Positions 34,973 through 43,558 of a stretch of DNA of 64,000 nt are shown here, piece by piece. Source of the DNA: Streptomyces actuosus. GTDB lineage: Bacteria > Actinomycetota > Actinomycetes > Streptomycetales > Streptomycetaceae. The position numbers were made by a program, and so were the translations under genes. Location: contig NZ_JAFFZS010000003.1 in NCBI RefSeq assembly GCF_016921115.1, positions 124,001 to 188,000 of the forward strand, written 5' to 3'. The notes under the pieces are model-generated. The model did not search any database. It worked only from the letters and a program-made list of their open reading frames with translations, and was not told the origin of the DNA. Positions within the stretch are counted from its first letter, which is position 1. The number at the start of each line of letters is the position of its first letter.

Positions 34973-35803
34973 TCAGGTGTCCGCGTCCTCCGCGTGCTCG
35001 CCCGCCAGCACCAGCTGCCGTACGTGCTCGGCGACCTCCGCTCGGGCCCGCTCGGGCAGCCCCGCGTCGGTGACCCAGGTGTCGATCTGCTCCAGCCTGG
35101 CGAACGAACTCAGGCCCACCGTGCCCCACTTGGTGTGGTCGGCCACGACGACGACCCGCCGCGCCGACTGCACCAGCCGCCGGTTGGTCTCCGCCTCCGC
35201 GAGGTTCGGCGTCGACAGCCCGGCCTCCGCCGATATCCCGTGCACCCCGAGGAACAGCACGTCGAAGTGGAGGGAGGCGATCGCCTGATCGGCCACGGGC
35301 CCCACCAGCGAGTCCGACGGCGTGCGCACCCCGCCGGTCAGTACCACCGTGGCTCCGCCCTGCCGCTGGCCCGAGGTGCGCTGCGCGACGTGGAAGACGT
35401 CCGCGACCCGCACCGAGTTCGTCACCACCGTGAGCTCCGGAACGTCCAGCAGTTGCTGCGCCAGCGCGTAGGTCGTGGTGCCGCCCGAGAGCGCGATCGC
35501 GCTGCCGGGCGCGACCAGCTCGGCCGCGGCGCGCGCGATGTCCTCCTTGGCCGTCAGCTCCAGTCCCGACTTCGCCTCGAACCCCGGCTCGTGCGTGCTG
35601 GCCTCGACCACGGGCACCGCGCCGCCGTGCACCTTCTCCAGGACACCCTGCCGGGCGAGCGCGTCCAGGTCCCGGCGGACCGTCATGTCCGACACGCCGA
35701 GCCTGCGGGTCAGCTCGTTGACGCGGACCCCGCCCCGGCGCCGGACCTCGTCCACGATCAGGGCGCGCCGCTGTTCCGCGAGGAGGTTCTGATTCTCACT
35801 CAC
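34973..35803 (-). CDS. DeoR-family transcriptional regulator
   Basis: Predicted 276 residues. The N-terminal helix-turn-helix has VRVNELTRRLGVSDMTVRRDLDAL and the wing LEKVHGGAVP. The effector domain has ALSGGTTTYALAQQLL, TVVTNSVRVADVF, GGVRTPSDSLVGP, DVLFLGVHGIS and VVVADHTKWG, matching GlpR/AgaR-type sensors of phosphorylated sugars. The GTG at 35803 has GGAG upstream. It is monocistronic and not obviously linked to a sugar operon here. It differs clearly from the DeoR protein encoded at 19439. Confidence 0.9.
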   Translation of the reverse strand: MSENQNLLAEQRRALIVDEVRRRGGVRVNELTRRLGVSDMTVRRDLDALARQGVLEKVHGGAVPVVEASTHEPGFEAKSGLELTAKEDIARAAAELVAPGSAIALSGGTTTYALAQQLLDVPELTVVTNSVRVADVFHVAQRTSGQRQGGATVVLTGGVRTPSDSLVGPVADQAIASLHFDVLFLGVHGISAEAGLSTPNLAEAETNRRLVQSARRVVVVADHTKWGTVGLSSFARLEQIDTWVTDAGLPERARAEVAEHVRQLVLAGEHAEDADT

Positions 35804-36126
35804 GTACGCTCCGGTCCTTTCGCCTCAAGCCGTCTCAAAGCCGTCCGACACGCCCGGCACGCCGGTTGCGACGAGCATCTTCTCGCGTTCTCGGGGCGCG
35901 GACGTCCCATCCTTGCACGCCGCCCAGCGCACCGCGGCACCGCCGGCACCGACGCGCACATGCCACTCCACGGCCCGCCGTGCGCCGCACAGTCACACGG
36001 AACGGGGAAATTCCGTGACGGCAGGTGTACGACGCGCCCGGAGCGGAGATCCTGTGCCCGCACGGACACACGTCGAGGACGCGCCACAGGGAAGTGCGCG
36101 ACACGTCACGGGGGAAGTGCAGAACA
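35804..36126. other. divergent intergenic region
   Basis: About 320 bases between the DeoR and membrane hydrolase genes. It must hold both promoters, but I find no convincing hexamer pair. A GGGGGAAG ribosome site precedes the GTG at 36127. Confidence 0.4.
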
Positions 36127-38616
36127 GTGGAACGTGCAGCCGAGGACCGTCCGGCCGGTGCCGCCGGACCCGCACAGCCCACGGTGGCCCTGGAACTCCT
36201 CGTCCACGGAGTCGGCGGCGCCACCGCCGAGAAGATGCTCAACGACCCGCGCACGGTACGGATCACCGGCGACGGCATCGCCGCCGTCTTCCGGCGCGCC
36301 GACGACGTCGACGCCGAGTCCCGTGGCGGCGACCCGCGCGGCCGGCCGGTGCCGGAGGCGTACGTCTGGTGCAACCTCACCTCGGGCAACGCCGGCCGTG
36401 CCCTGTGGTTGCTGCTGCTGCCGTTCATGGTGGTCAACCTCGCCCACTGGATGCGCCCCGGCGGTGACCACCGGCCCCGGACCGTCCGCCTGTACGGGCT
36501 GCTGGTGCGGCTCGCCGGCCTCACTCTGACGGTGCTGCTGGTGGCCGCCGCCTGCGAGGTCGCCCTGGACCTCGCGGCCTGGCAGTGCGCGGGCACACGC
36601 GCCTGCACCGACCGGCACACCTGGCTCGGCTTCCTCTCACCGGCCGCGCCGCACCCCGGCTGGTGGAGCCTGCCCGGCCGCCGACTCGCCCTGGCCGCCG
36701 TGGTGCCCGCCGCCCTCACCGGTCTGCTGTGGTACCTCTCCCACCGCACGTGGCGGGCGTACGAGTCCCAGTTGCCCCTCACGGTACCCGACCGGCGCGA
36801 CGAGGGGAGCGGTCCGACGCCGCTGGCCCGGCCCGGCTTCTGGTACGGGCGCCGCCTCGTGGCGCGGCTGCGGGCCGCGCACACCGCGGCGGGCCTGCTG
36901 ACCGTCGCCGCAGCCGTCGGCACCTCGGCGGCACGCTTCGACCGGGAGCCCGGTGGCCCGGTGGCACTCGACGTCGCCGGACGGCTGCTGGAAGCCGTCC
37001 TCGTGGCCGGTGCCGTCGCCGTGGTGTCGGTGGTGTGCCACCGGGGGCGCAGCGAGCAGCGCCTCGACCGCGAACTCGACGGCCACCTGATCAGATGGCT
37101 GCCGCTCGGCGCGCTCGCCGTGCTCGTCCTCGCTGTCGTCCACGCCGGCTGGGAGCGGCCGGGCTGGCACTCGTCGGGCCGGCTGCCCGGCGATGCCACC
37201 TTCGGGGGGATCGCCCTGGTCCAGGGCCTGATCGTGGTCGCCCTGGCGGTCGTCGCCCATCTGCTGCACCGCGCTCCCGCCGACGACGCCCGCAGGCAGG
37301 GCGCCTGCGGCACAGCGGGCTTCTCCGGCACAGCGGATGCCTCCGGAACAGTGGATACCTCGGGCATCACGGACACCTCCAGCACCGCGGGCCGCTCCGG
37401 CGCCCTCCGCATCCCAGGCACCTTCGGCCCTGCCCGTGCGCCCGGTGCGGCGGGCGCCTCCCGCACGGTCCTGCGGGGACTGGGTGGTCCGGCCGTGGCC
37501 ATGCTGGCCTGTGCCCTGGGCGGCGTGATGTCGGGCGGCGTCGCGCAGCGCGTCGCGGACTGGCTGGACGGCACCCGCGCCGTCATCGACGGGCCGCCGG
37601 CCCTGCTGACCTGGCAGGCCTCCGTCATCCCCGCGCTGCTCCTGGTGCTGCTCGTCCCGTGCGTGCGGCTGGCCCGGGAGACCTGGCGGTTACGCCGCGC
37701 AGAGGTGGCCGCGGTCGACCGCGACTACCCGGACGAGCCGAAGGACCCCGCCCGCACCCGCCGCATCGCGACCGCACGGGCGATGGCCGCGCTCACCGAC
37801 CGCACCCCCCTCCTCGTCGCGGTCACCTCCGCCACCACCCTGCTGCTGGGCACCGGAGCCCTCGCGGGCGCCCTCACCACCGGCAGGACCCCGAGCGGCG
37901 CAGCCGCCGGCACACCCCCCTTCGTCCACGGGGCCGCCCAGACCGCGCAGGCCCTCGGCTCCTGGCTGATCGGACTGGGCTTCCTGTTCTTCGTCACGTC
38001 GGGCCGGCGCGCGTACAAGGACGCCTCGGCGCGACGCACCATCGGCATCCTGTGGGACGTCGGCACCTTCTGGCCCCGCGCGGCCCACCCCTTCGCCCCG
38101 CCCTGCTACGCCGAGCGCGCCGTACCGGACCTGACCTGGCGCATGGCCACCTGGACCCGTGCCACCGGCGGGCGCCTCGTGCTGTCCGGACACTCCCAGG
38201 GCAGCGTGCTCGCCGCCGCAGCGGCCTGGCAGCTGCGCCCGGCCGAGCGCAGCAGGGTGGCGCTGCTGACGTACGGTTCCCCGCTGGAGCGGCTGTACGG
38301 CCGCTGGTTCCCGGCCCACTTCGGTCCGGCCGCGCTCGCCTCCCTGCACGCCGAGGTCGACTGCTGGCGCAACCTGTACCGCCCGACCGACCCGATCGGC
38401 GGACCGGTGCGGCTGCCCGGCGATCCGGCCGTCGACCGCGAGCCCCTGAGGGACCCGCTCGCCTACGGACGCACGGAGCGGACCCCGCTGCCGGCGCCGA
38501 TCCTCGGCCACTCGGACTACCAGGCCGACCCCGCCTTCGCCGAGGAACGTCGCGCGCTCCTGGCCCGCCTGCGCCCGGACGTCCCCGCCCCGCGGCCGTC
38601 CGGCGGGGACGGGTGA
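36127..38616 (+). CDS. multi-pass membrane protein with serine-hydrolase motifs
   Basis: Predicted 829 residues. An oxyanion-type HGVGG lies at 27-31 and the nucleophile elbow GHSQGS at 688-693 (Ser690), so the two halves of an alpha/beta hydrolase appear to be separated by a large membrane insert. At least eight hydrophobic segments lie between about 95 and 640. A late ADCWRNLYRPTDPIGG-like segment resembles lipase-like actinobacterial membrane proteins of unknown substrate. A TTA leucine codon at 37690-37692 (residue 522) would make translation depend on the bldA tRNA. A hexapeptide repeat lies at about residues 400-423. The GTG start at 36127 is chosen from the GGGGGAAG upstream and may be a few codons off. 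Confidence 0.75.
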   Translation: MERAAEDRPAGAAGPAQPTVALELLVHGVGGATAEKMLNDPRTVRITGDGIAAVFRRADDVDAESRGGDPRGRPVPEAYVWCNLTSGNAGRALWLLLLPFMVVNLAHWMRPGGDHRPRTVRLYGLLVRLAGLTLTVLLVAAACEVALDLAAWQCAGTRACTDRHTWLGFLSPAAPHPGWWSLPGRRLALAAVVPAALTGLLWYLSHRTWRAYESQLPLTVPDRRDEGSGPTPLARPGFWYGRRLVARLRAAHTAAGLLTVAAAVGTSAARFDREPGGPVALDVAGRLLEAVLVAGAVAVVSVVCHRGRSEQRLDRELDGHLIRWLPLGALAVLVLAVVHAGWERPGWHSSGRLPGDATFGGIALVQGLIVVALAVVAHLLHRAPADDARRQGACGTAGFSGTADASGTVDTSGITDTSSTAGRSGALRIPGTFGPARAPGAAGASRTVLRGLGGPAVAMLACALGGVMSGGVAQRVADWLDGTRAVIDGPPALLTWQASVIPALLLVLLVPCVRLARETWRLRRAEVAAVDRDYPDEPKDPARTRRIATARAMAALTDRTPLLVAVTSATTLLLGTGALAGALTTGRTPSGAAAGTPPFVHGAAQTAQALGSWLIGLGFLFFVTSGRRAYKDASARRTIGILWDVGTFWPRAAHPFAPPCYAERAVPDLTWRMATWTRATGGRLVLSGHSQGSVLAAAAAWQLRPAERSRVALLTYGSPLERLYGRWFPAHFGPAALASLHAEVDCWRNLYRPTDPIGGPVRLPGDPAVDREPLRDPLAYGRTERTPLPAPILGHSDYQADPAFAEERRALLARLRPDVPAPRPSGGDG
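37324..37395 (+). repeat. four in-frame 18-nt repeats
   Basis: The coding sequence repeats a degenerate hexapeptide of the form Ser-Gly-Thr-x-Asp-x four times in a hydrophilic loop of the membrane hydrolase. Unit length is 18 bases, and copies differ mostly by point changes. This looks like slipped duplication in a loop under weak constraint. Confidence 0.65.
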
Positions 38617-38647
38617 GGGAGCCCCGGCATCGTGCCCGGTGCCCCGG

Positions 38648-38668
38648 GTCCGGCGCCGGAGGCCGGAC
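38648..38668. terminator. hairpin after the membrane hydrolase gene
   Basis: GTCCGGC (38648-38654) and GCCGGAC (38662-38668) form a 7-bp stem with a 7-nt loop, 32 bases after the stop codon. Confidence 0.45.
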
Positions 38669-38733
38669 GCGGAGATCCGTGACGGCCCGCGCACGGGGCG
38701 CCCGCCGTCGGGGTGGCGCCGGGACGGTCCACG

Positions 38734-38759
38734 CCCGTCATCGACCCGTCATCGACCCG
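38734..38759. repeat. short tandem repeat CCCGTCATCGA
   Basis: The 11-base unit CCCGTCATCGA is present in two perfect copies plus four further bases, in the gap between two convergent genes. Copy number may vary between strains. Confidence 0.75.
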
Positions 38760-38915
38760 CCCTCGGCACCGCTCCGACGGCGCCCGCCCCCGACGGGACC
38801 CGAGCGTTCGCCCTCGGTGCGGCACCGAGGGGTCGCGCCCCGACCGGAGCGTGCCGCGCTCCTCCCTCGGGGCGGGCCGGCCCGGTGCTCCGCGAGGGCC
38901 GGCGTGTCCGGCCGC

Positions 38916-41354
38916 TCACGGCAGGTCGGGCAGGTCCTCCGGATACAGCAGGGTCAGATCGTCCGTGCTCGGCTCCGCCACCTGGGCGACCCGGCCCGCG
39001 TGCCGCTCCACCATCGCCTCGAAGGTCTGCCGCGCGGTCCGGCCGTTGCCGAACGCGGGACCCTTCGGGATCGCCGTGAAGTACTTCAGCAGTGCCTCGC
39101 CCGTGCCCGGCGCCAGCCGGTACTCGTGCTCCTCGGCCTGCTGCTCCACGATCCGCAGCAGTTCCCCCGCACCGTAGTCGCCGAAGGTGATGGTCCGGGA
39201 GAAGCGGGACGCCACTCCCGGATTGACCTGAAGGAACCGCTCCATCTCGGCCGTGTAGCCGGCGACGATCACCACGACCGCGTCCCGGTGGTCCTCCATC
39301 AGCTTCACCAGGGTGTCGATGGCCTCCTTGCCGAAGTCGCGGCCCGCGTCCTCCGGCGACAGCGCGTACGCCTCGTCGATGAACAGCACACCCCCGCGGG
39401 CCCGTTCGAACGCCTCCTGGGTGCGGATCGCGGTGGAACCGATGTGCTCGCCGACCAGGTCGACACGGGAGACCTCGACCAGATGGCCCTTCTCCAGCAC
39501 GCCGAGGGAGCGGAGGATCTCGCCGTACAGACGGGCGACCGTCGTCTTACCGGTGCCGGGGGAGCCGGTGAACACCAGGTGCCGCTTGACCGACGCAGCC
39601 TTCAGACCGGCCTGCTGCCGACGCCGGCCCACCTCGATCATGTCGATGAGGGCGCGTACCTCCCGCTTGACGCTCTCCAGACCGACCAGCGCGTCGAGTT
39701 CGGACAGCACCGCCTTGCCGGGGCGCGCCGGCCGCTCGTCGTCGGCGGGGGCCGGCGGCGGTGCCTGCACGTCGGGGCGCTGCTCGGGCACGGACCCGAG
39801 GAGGCCGGTCGTGGTGACCATCGCCTCCACGGCCGTCTCGCGCGCCGCCGGGGTCCTCGGGCCCCCGCTCTCGTCGCTCGTGCAGTCCTCCACCAGCGGA
39901 CCACTCGTCGAGGACGCGTCCGGCCCGCTGTCCGCGAACTCGTAGCCGCCGCGCGCGCACCGCTCCGTGCGGCACTTGCGGAGCGTGGTACGGCAGCCGT
40001 CGATCACGTGGAAGCCGTAGCCCCCGCTGCCCATCACCCGGCAGTCCAGGAAACTGCCGCGGCCGCCCGCGGAGACGTAGAAGCCGGCTTCGGCGGGGGA
40101 GCCCACCGTGCACCGCTCGACGGTGGGGTCGGCGCCCTTGGTCACGATCACACCGGTCTGGGTGCCGTCCAGGGTGCAGTTGGCGAGCGTGCCGCCGCTG
40201 CCGTGGTCGCGGAACCAGGCGCCGGTCGCCGCGTCCCGGATCCGGCAGTCGTCGAGCTGGGCCGTGGCCCCGTCGCTCACCGACACGGCGGTGTTGCGGA
40301 CCTGCCACAGGTCGCTGTCGACGACGTCCGCGCGGGAACCGCGGTCCAGGACGAACAGCGCGTCGGGCACGTCGTGCACCCGGCAGGAGTCCAGGACCGC
40401 GGTCGCCCCGTCGCTGACCCAGACGGCCGGGTAGTCTCCGGTGCTGTCGAAGATCTCGCACTGGTTGGCGTCGACGCGCGTGCCCGGGTCCCACACGGAC
40501 AGGCCGTTGCGGCCGAACCGGCGCACGGTCGTCCGCGTCAGCGTCAGCACCGACCGCGAGCGCAGGTCGACGGCGTTCTCCGGAATGTCGTGGATGCGGC
40601 AGTCGGCCAGCGTCAGCACGGCGTCGGTGTCCAGGGTGACGCCGTCGGCGGCGGTGCGGTGCACGTCGCAGTCGGTGAGGTGGGCCGTGGCCCGTCCGGT
40701 GATCTGCACACCGCTGCCGCGCACCTCGTACACCTCGCAGCCCACCGCTTCCAGGGCCGAGTTCTCGCCCGTCGCGCTCAGACCCGCGCCCGAGGCGTGG
40801 TGCACCCGGCAGCGATCCAGCCGCGGGTGGGCACCGCCGCGGACGGCCACGCCCGACTGGCCGGCCGCGACGACCTCGCACTCCTCGAACACTCCGCCCC
40901 CGCCGTCGAGGACGGCGATGCCGATGCCCGCCGGGTTGTCGACGGTGCAGCGCCGCAGGGTCGGCCGTGCGGCACCGCGGACCTCGATCCCGGCGGCGGA
41001 ACGGGTCACGACGCGTATGTCCCGCAGTTCTGCAGTGCCCTCCTCGACCAGCAGTGCGGGGGCCGTCGTGTCCTGCCCCTCCAGGTGGAGGTCGTGGACG
41101 ACCGCGGAGGCCCGCACGGTCAGCGGCACCCCGTCCAGCGGGGCCACGCGCACGCTGCCCGAGGCCCCTTCCGGCCCCCGCAGGGTGACCGCCCGTTCGA
41201 CGACGAGGTTCTCCCGGTAGGTGCCGGGTGCGATGGTGAGGACGTCACCGTCGGCCGCGGCCTCCAGGGCGGCGGCGAGCGACGCGTACTCACCCGTGCG
41301 GCGCCGCCACCGCGATGTGCCGGTGTGCGTCACCTGGACCGTGCCCTGTGCCAT
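38916..41354 (-). CDS. right-handed beta-helix protein fused to a CbxX/EccA-type AAA+ ATPase
   Basis: Predicted 812 residues. Residues about 1-510 form a parallel beta-helix with a pectate-lyase-like repeat: more than fifteen turns of roughly 22-24 residues containing patterns such as LxDCxVHxxxxxGVxL, where a cysteine or valine recurs at each turn. An acidic, proline-rich linker follows (about 515-545). The AAA+ domain (about 546-812) has Walker A GSPGTGKTT near 597-605, Walker B VLFIDEAYAL near 656-665, and the FGNGRTAR arginine segment, as in CbxX/CfqX and EccA ATPases. The ATG at 41354 is favoured; a GTG six codons upstream is possible. No ESX genes are adjacent. A remodelling ATPase with a built-in binding scaffold is inferred. 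Confidence 0.85.
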   Translation of the reverse strand: MAQGTVQVTHTGTSRWRRRTGEYASLAAALEAAADGDVLTIAPGTYRENLVVERAVTLRGPEGASGSVRVAPLDGVPLTVRASAVVHDLHLEGQDTTAPALLVEEGTAELRDIRVVTRSAAGIEVRGAARPTLRRCTVDNPAGIGIAVLDGGGGVFEECEVVAAGQSGVAVRGGAHPRLDRCRVHHASGAGLSATGENSALEAVGCEVYEVRGSGVQITGRATAHLTDCDVHRTAADGVTLDTDAVLTLADCRIHDIPENAVDLRSRSVLTLTRTTVRRFGRNGLSVWDPGTRVDANQCEIFDSTGDYPAVWVSDGATAVLDSCRVHDVPDALFVLDRGSRADVVDSDLWQVRNTAVSVSDGATAQLDDCRIRDAATGAWFRDHGSGGTLANCTLDGTQTGVIVTKGADPTVERCTVGSPAEAGFYVSAGGRGSFLDCRVMGSGGYGFHVIDGCRTTLRKCRTERCARGGYEFADSGPDASSTSGPLVEDCTSDESGGPRTPAARETAVEAMVTTTGLLGSVPEQRPDVQAPPPAPADDERPARPGKAVLSELDALVGLESVKREVRALIDMIEVGRRRQQAGLKAASVKRHLVFTGSPGTGKTTVARLYGEILRSLGVLEKGHLVEVSRVDLVGEHIGSTAIRTQEAFERARGGVLFIDEAYALSPEDAGRDFGKEAIDTLVKLMEDHRDAVVVIVAGYTAEMERFLQVNPGVASRFSRTITFGDYGAGELLRIVEQQAEEHEYRLAPGTGEALLKYFTAIPKGPAFGNGRTARQTFEAMVERHAGRVAQVAEPSTDDLTLLYPEDLPDLP

Positions 41355-41503
41355 GCGTTGCTGTGCCCCCACCTCGTCGTACCTGATGGCTCGTCGCCCT
41401 CGGGGCGCCCTGGGGCTCCCTCACGCGCGGGATGTCGCCGAAGAGTCGGCCGGTCCACCGTAGCGTGCGCGGCGGCCCCGGGTTGACCAGAGTCGTGACG
41501 CCG

Positions 41504-42112
41504 TCAGCTGCCGGTACCGGTGCGGCCCCAGTCCGGACCTGCCCGGTCCCAGGCCTGGCCCCAGCGGTCGTACCGGCGGCGGACCATGCGCCGGACGGTC
41601 AGCTGCCTGCCGCCCTCGACGAGTCCGCCGGTCAGCATCGCCGTGCCGAATCCGGCGAGGACGGCGTGCGTGGTCGCCGTGGCCGAGTCCAGCGGGCGGG
41701 CGACCATGCCGCCGTGGACGTCGGTCCATATCGGGAAGTGGTCGCCTGGGTGCGGGGTGTTGAGGACCGCCAGGACGGGGCCCCGGTGCCGGGAGCCGTC
41801 CGGGGCGCGCCAGTCGGCGACGACCCGGCTGCGGGCGACGCGCCCGGCAGCGACCTGGGGGTCCGAGTCCCGGCCGGAGCGGTCCAGCTCCTGGACGACG
41901 GTGGCCGTCACCCGGTGCCGGTGCCGGTGCTGTTCGCGGACGGACTGTTGCAGCGCGTCGTCGGCGATGCCCCCGACGAGGACGCCGGCCACCGGGGCGG
42001 CGACGAGGAGCAGCACCAGCGCCGCCACCGCGAGCCAGGCCTCGGCGAGGTCGGTCCCGCGGCGCAGCGGGTTGTGCCGCCAGCGCCACAGTCCGCTGAT
42101 CGCCCGCACCAC
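41504..42112 (-). CDS. Rv1733c-like two-helix membrane protein
   Basis: Predicted 202 residues. It begins RWRHNPLRRGTDLAEAW, the signature of the Rv1733c family of actinobacterial transmembrane proteins. One helix lies at about 26-50 and a second at about 146-166, flanking an extracytoplasmic domain with VLAVLNTPHPGDHFPIWTD. The start is a GTG pair at 42112/42109 preceded by AAGGGGG. Rv1733c is a dormancy antigen in mycobacteria, and its biochemical function is unknown. It is co-oriented with the beta-helix/AAA+ gene, 149 bases upstream of it. Confidence 0.78.
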   Translation of the reverse strand: MVRAISGLWRWRHNPLRRGTDLAEAWLAVAALVLLLVAAPVAGVLVGGIADDALQQSVREQHRHRHRVTATVVQELDRSGRDSDPQVAAGRVARSRVVADWRAPDGSRHRGPVLAVLNTPHPGDHFPIWTDVHGGMVARPLDSATATTHAVLAGFGTAMLTGGLVEGGRQLTVRRMVRRRYDRWGQAWDRAGPDWGRTGTGS

Positions 42113-42569
42113 AACCCCCTTCCCGCTCCGTGACAGCCGCTGGTGAGGTCTTCGACCCGAGGACGCGGTCGAGGAGAGAGCGACATCACCTCGAACGCTC
42201 GGGGCCTCTCACGAACGTCTCATGAAAGTCCCAACGTCGTTCCCCCACGGGAGCGTTCCCGGTTCCCGCCCCCTCGTTCCGGAGGAACAGCACCCGGGAC
42301 GGGACCGGGAACCGGACGAGGGGGGAGGAAGAGGGGGGAAGGGGAACGCCGTGGGGCAGGAGAGGGGAGGCGGAAAGGGGTGGGGAGGCACGGGGAGGCG
42401 CCCGATGGCGGCGCGGTCGCCGGGCGGTGCGTCGGGGACGGCCTTCATCGGGCCCGGCACCTGGCACGGCGGTCCGGTCCCCGGCGGCCCGAAGCCCTGT
42501 GGGCAGGGCCTGTTGCGCAAACGGATCAAGGTCGTGGATGATCCGGGAATTCGACATCGAGGGGGCGAC
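42113..42569. other. divergent control region with nested inverted repeats and a G-rich tract
   Basis: This gene-free region holds a perfect 10-bp inverted repeat, CCGGTTCCCG (42259-42268) with CGGGAACCGG (42306-42315). A GTTCC-GGA-GGAAC hairpin (42276-42288) lies inside it. Next comes a purine-rich tract (42319-42400) with at least seven runs of four or more G, which could form G-quadruplexes on the plus strand. All of it lies upstream of the SRPBCC gene. Confidence 0.6.
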
Positions 42570-43100
42570 ATGCGAGGTGCCGAGGGTCCGACCGTGCGCT
42601 GTGACGTGCGTGTCGAGGCACCCGTGCCGCGGGTCTGGGAACTGGTGACCGACATCCGCCTGCCGGTCCGGTTCAGCCCGGAGCTGCAGCGCGTCGCGTG
42701 GGTCGACGGCGCGGACCGGCCCCTGGTGGGTGCGCGCTTCGAGGGTTGCAACCGCCATCCGCAGATCGGCGAGTGGCGGACCGTTTCCCATGTGGTCGAG
42801 CTGGACGACCAACGGGTCTTCGCCTGGGTCGTCATGGATGCGGACGGCCGGTACGGGGAACCGACGCTGGATCCGGCCCGGTCCATGGCGTACTGGCGCT
42901 ACGAACTCGAGGCCGAGGACGGGGGCACCCGGCTGCGCCAGTCGGCCCTCGTCGGGCCGGGCCGCAACGGAGTCACTCTGGCGATCGAGCGCCGGCCGGA
43001 CCGGGAGGAGCAGATCGTCGCCTTCCGCCTGAAGGAGCTCAGGGCAGGGATGGAGGCCACGCTGCAGGGCATCAGGAAGCTTGCCGAGGAGGGCGGCTGA
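42570..43100 (+). CDS. SRPBCC (START-like) family protein
   Basis: Predicted 176 residues. The N-terminal strand-helix VRCDVRVEAPVPRVWELVTDIRLPVRFSPEL is the classic start of polyketide cyclase/dehydrase-type SRPBCC domains. Later strands include SHVVELDDQRVFAWVV and YELEAEDGGTRLRQSALV, ending in a long C-terminal helix. These proteins bind hydrophobic ligands in a helix-grip cavity. GAGGGG lies five bases before the ATG. There is no biosynthetic context nearby, so the ligand is unknown. Confidence 0.85.
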   Translation: MRGAEGPTVRCDVRVEAPVPRVWELVTDIRLPVRFSPELQRVAWVDGADRPLVGARFEGCNRHPQIGEWRTVSHVVELDDQRVFAWVVMDADGRYGEPTLDPARSMAYWRYELEAEDGGTRLRQSALVGPGRNGVTLAIERRPDREEQIVAFRLKELRAGMEATLQGIRKLAEEGG

Positions 43101-43389
43101 GGACCGGTTGCGCGGGTGGTAGGGGCCCGGCGTGGACGCCGGTGGCCGGACCGGCAGGTCTCGCCGCAGGCGTCCGTCGTGTCCGCGCGCAACCGCCTCG
43201 GCCGCAGCGCGGCCTGACCGGGCCGTGGGGTGCGACGCGTCCCAGTGCACGGGGCCGCGGTCGGGTGGGACCGGACCGATCGTCGTCGAACCCCGGGCCG
43301 TGCGATGAAGCAGGTGGTCGGGCCCGTCGTCGCGAACGGATCCCGCGCGCCGGTGCCTCGTGCCCGCACGCCCTTGCAAAGGCCCGTCT

Positions 43390-43558
43390 CTAGTGCCGCG
43401 GCAGGCAACGTTCGCCCGTCGAGGAGCGGCGTCCGGTGCGTGCTCCCGGTGTGCCGGCCGGAAGCCCTCGTACTGGATGTACTCGGGCTTTCGTCCGGTG
43501 CAGCGAGAGTGCGTGCCGGGCGTCGCGACGGGGCGAACGTTGCCTGATGCGGCACTAG
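43390..43558. mobile_element. MITE-like element, 161 bp, with CTAG target duplication
   Basis: Terminal inverted repeats begin TGCCGC and share CAGGCAACGTTCGCCC. The left end is at 43394-43421 and the right end at 43526-43554, differing by a two-base mismatch and one extra C. Both ends are flanked by CTAG (43390-43393 and 43555-43558). A 4-bp YTAR duplication is a property of IS701-type elements, so a non-autonomous derivative of such an element is likely. There is no transposase. The interior contains an imperfect hairpin, AAGCCC-tc-GTAC / GTAC-tc-GGGCTT (43462-43490). It sits in the gap between convergent genes. Confidence 0.8.

Noticed and set aside
43394..43554. A transposase remnant within the MITE
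   Set aside because: The 161-bp interior encodes no recognisable DDE or HTH segment; it holds only hairpin structure, so the element is non-autonomous.
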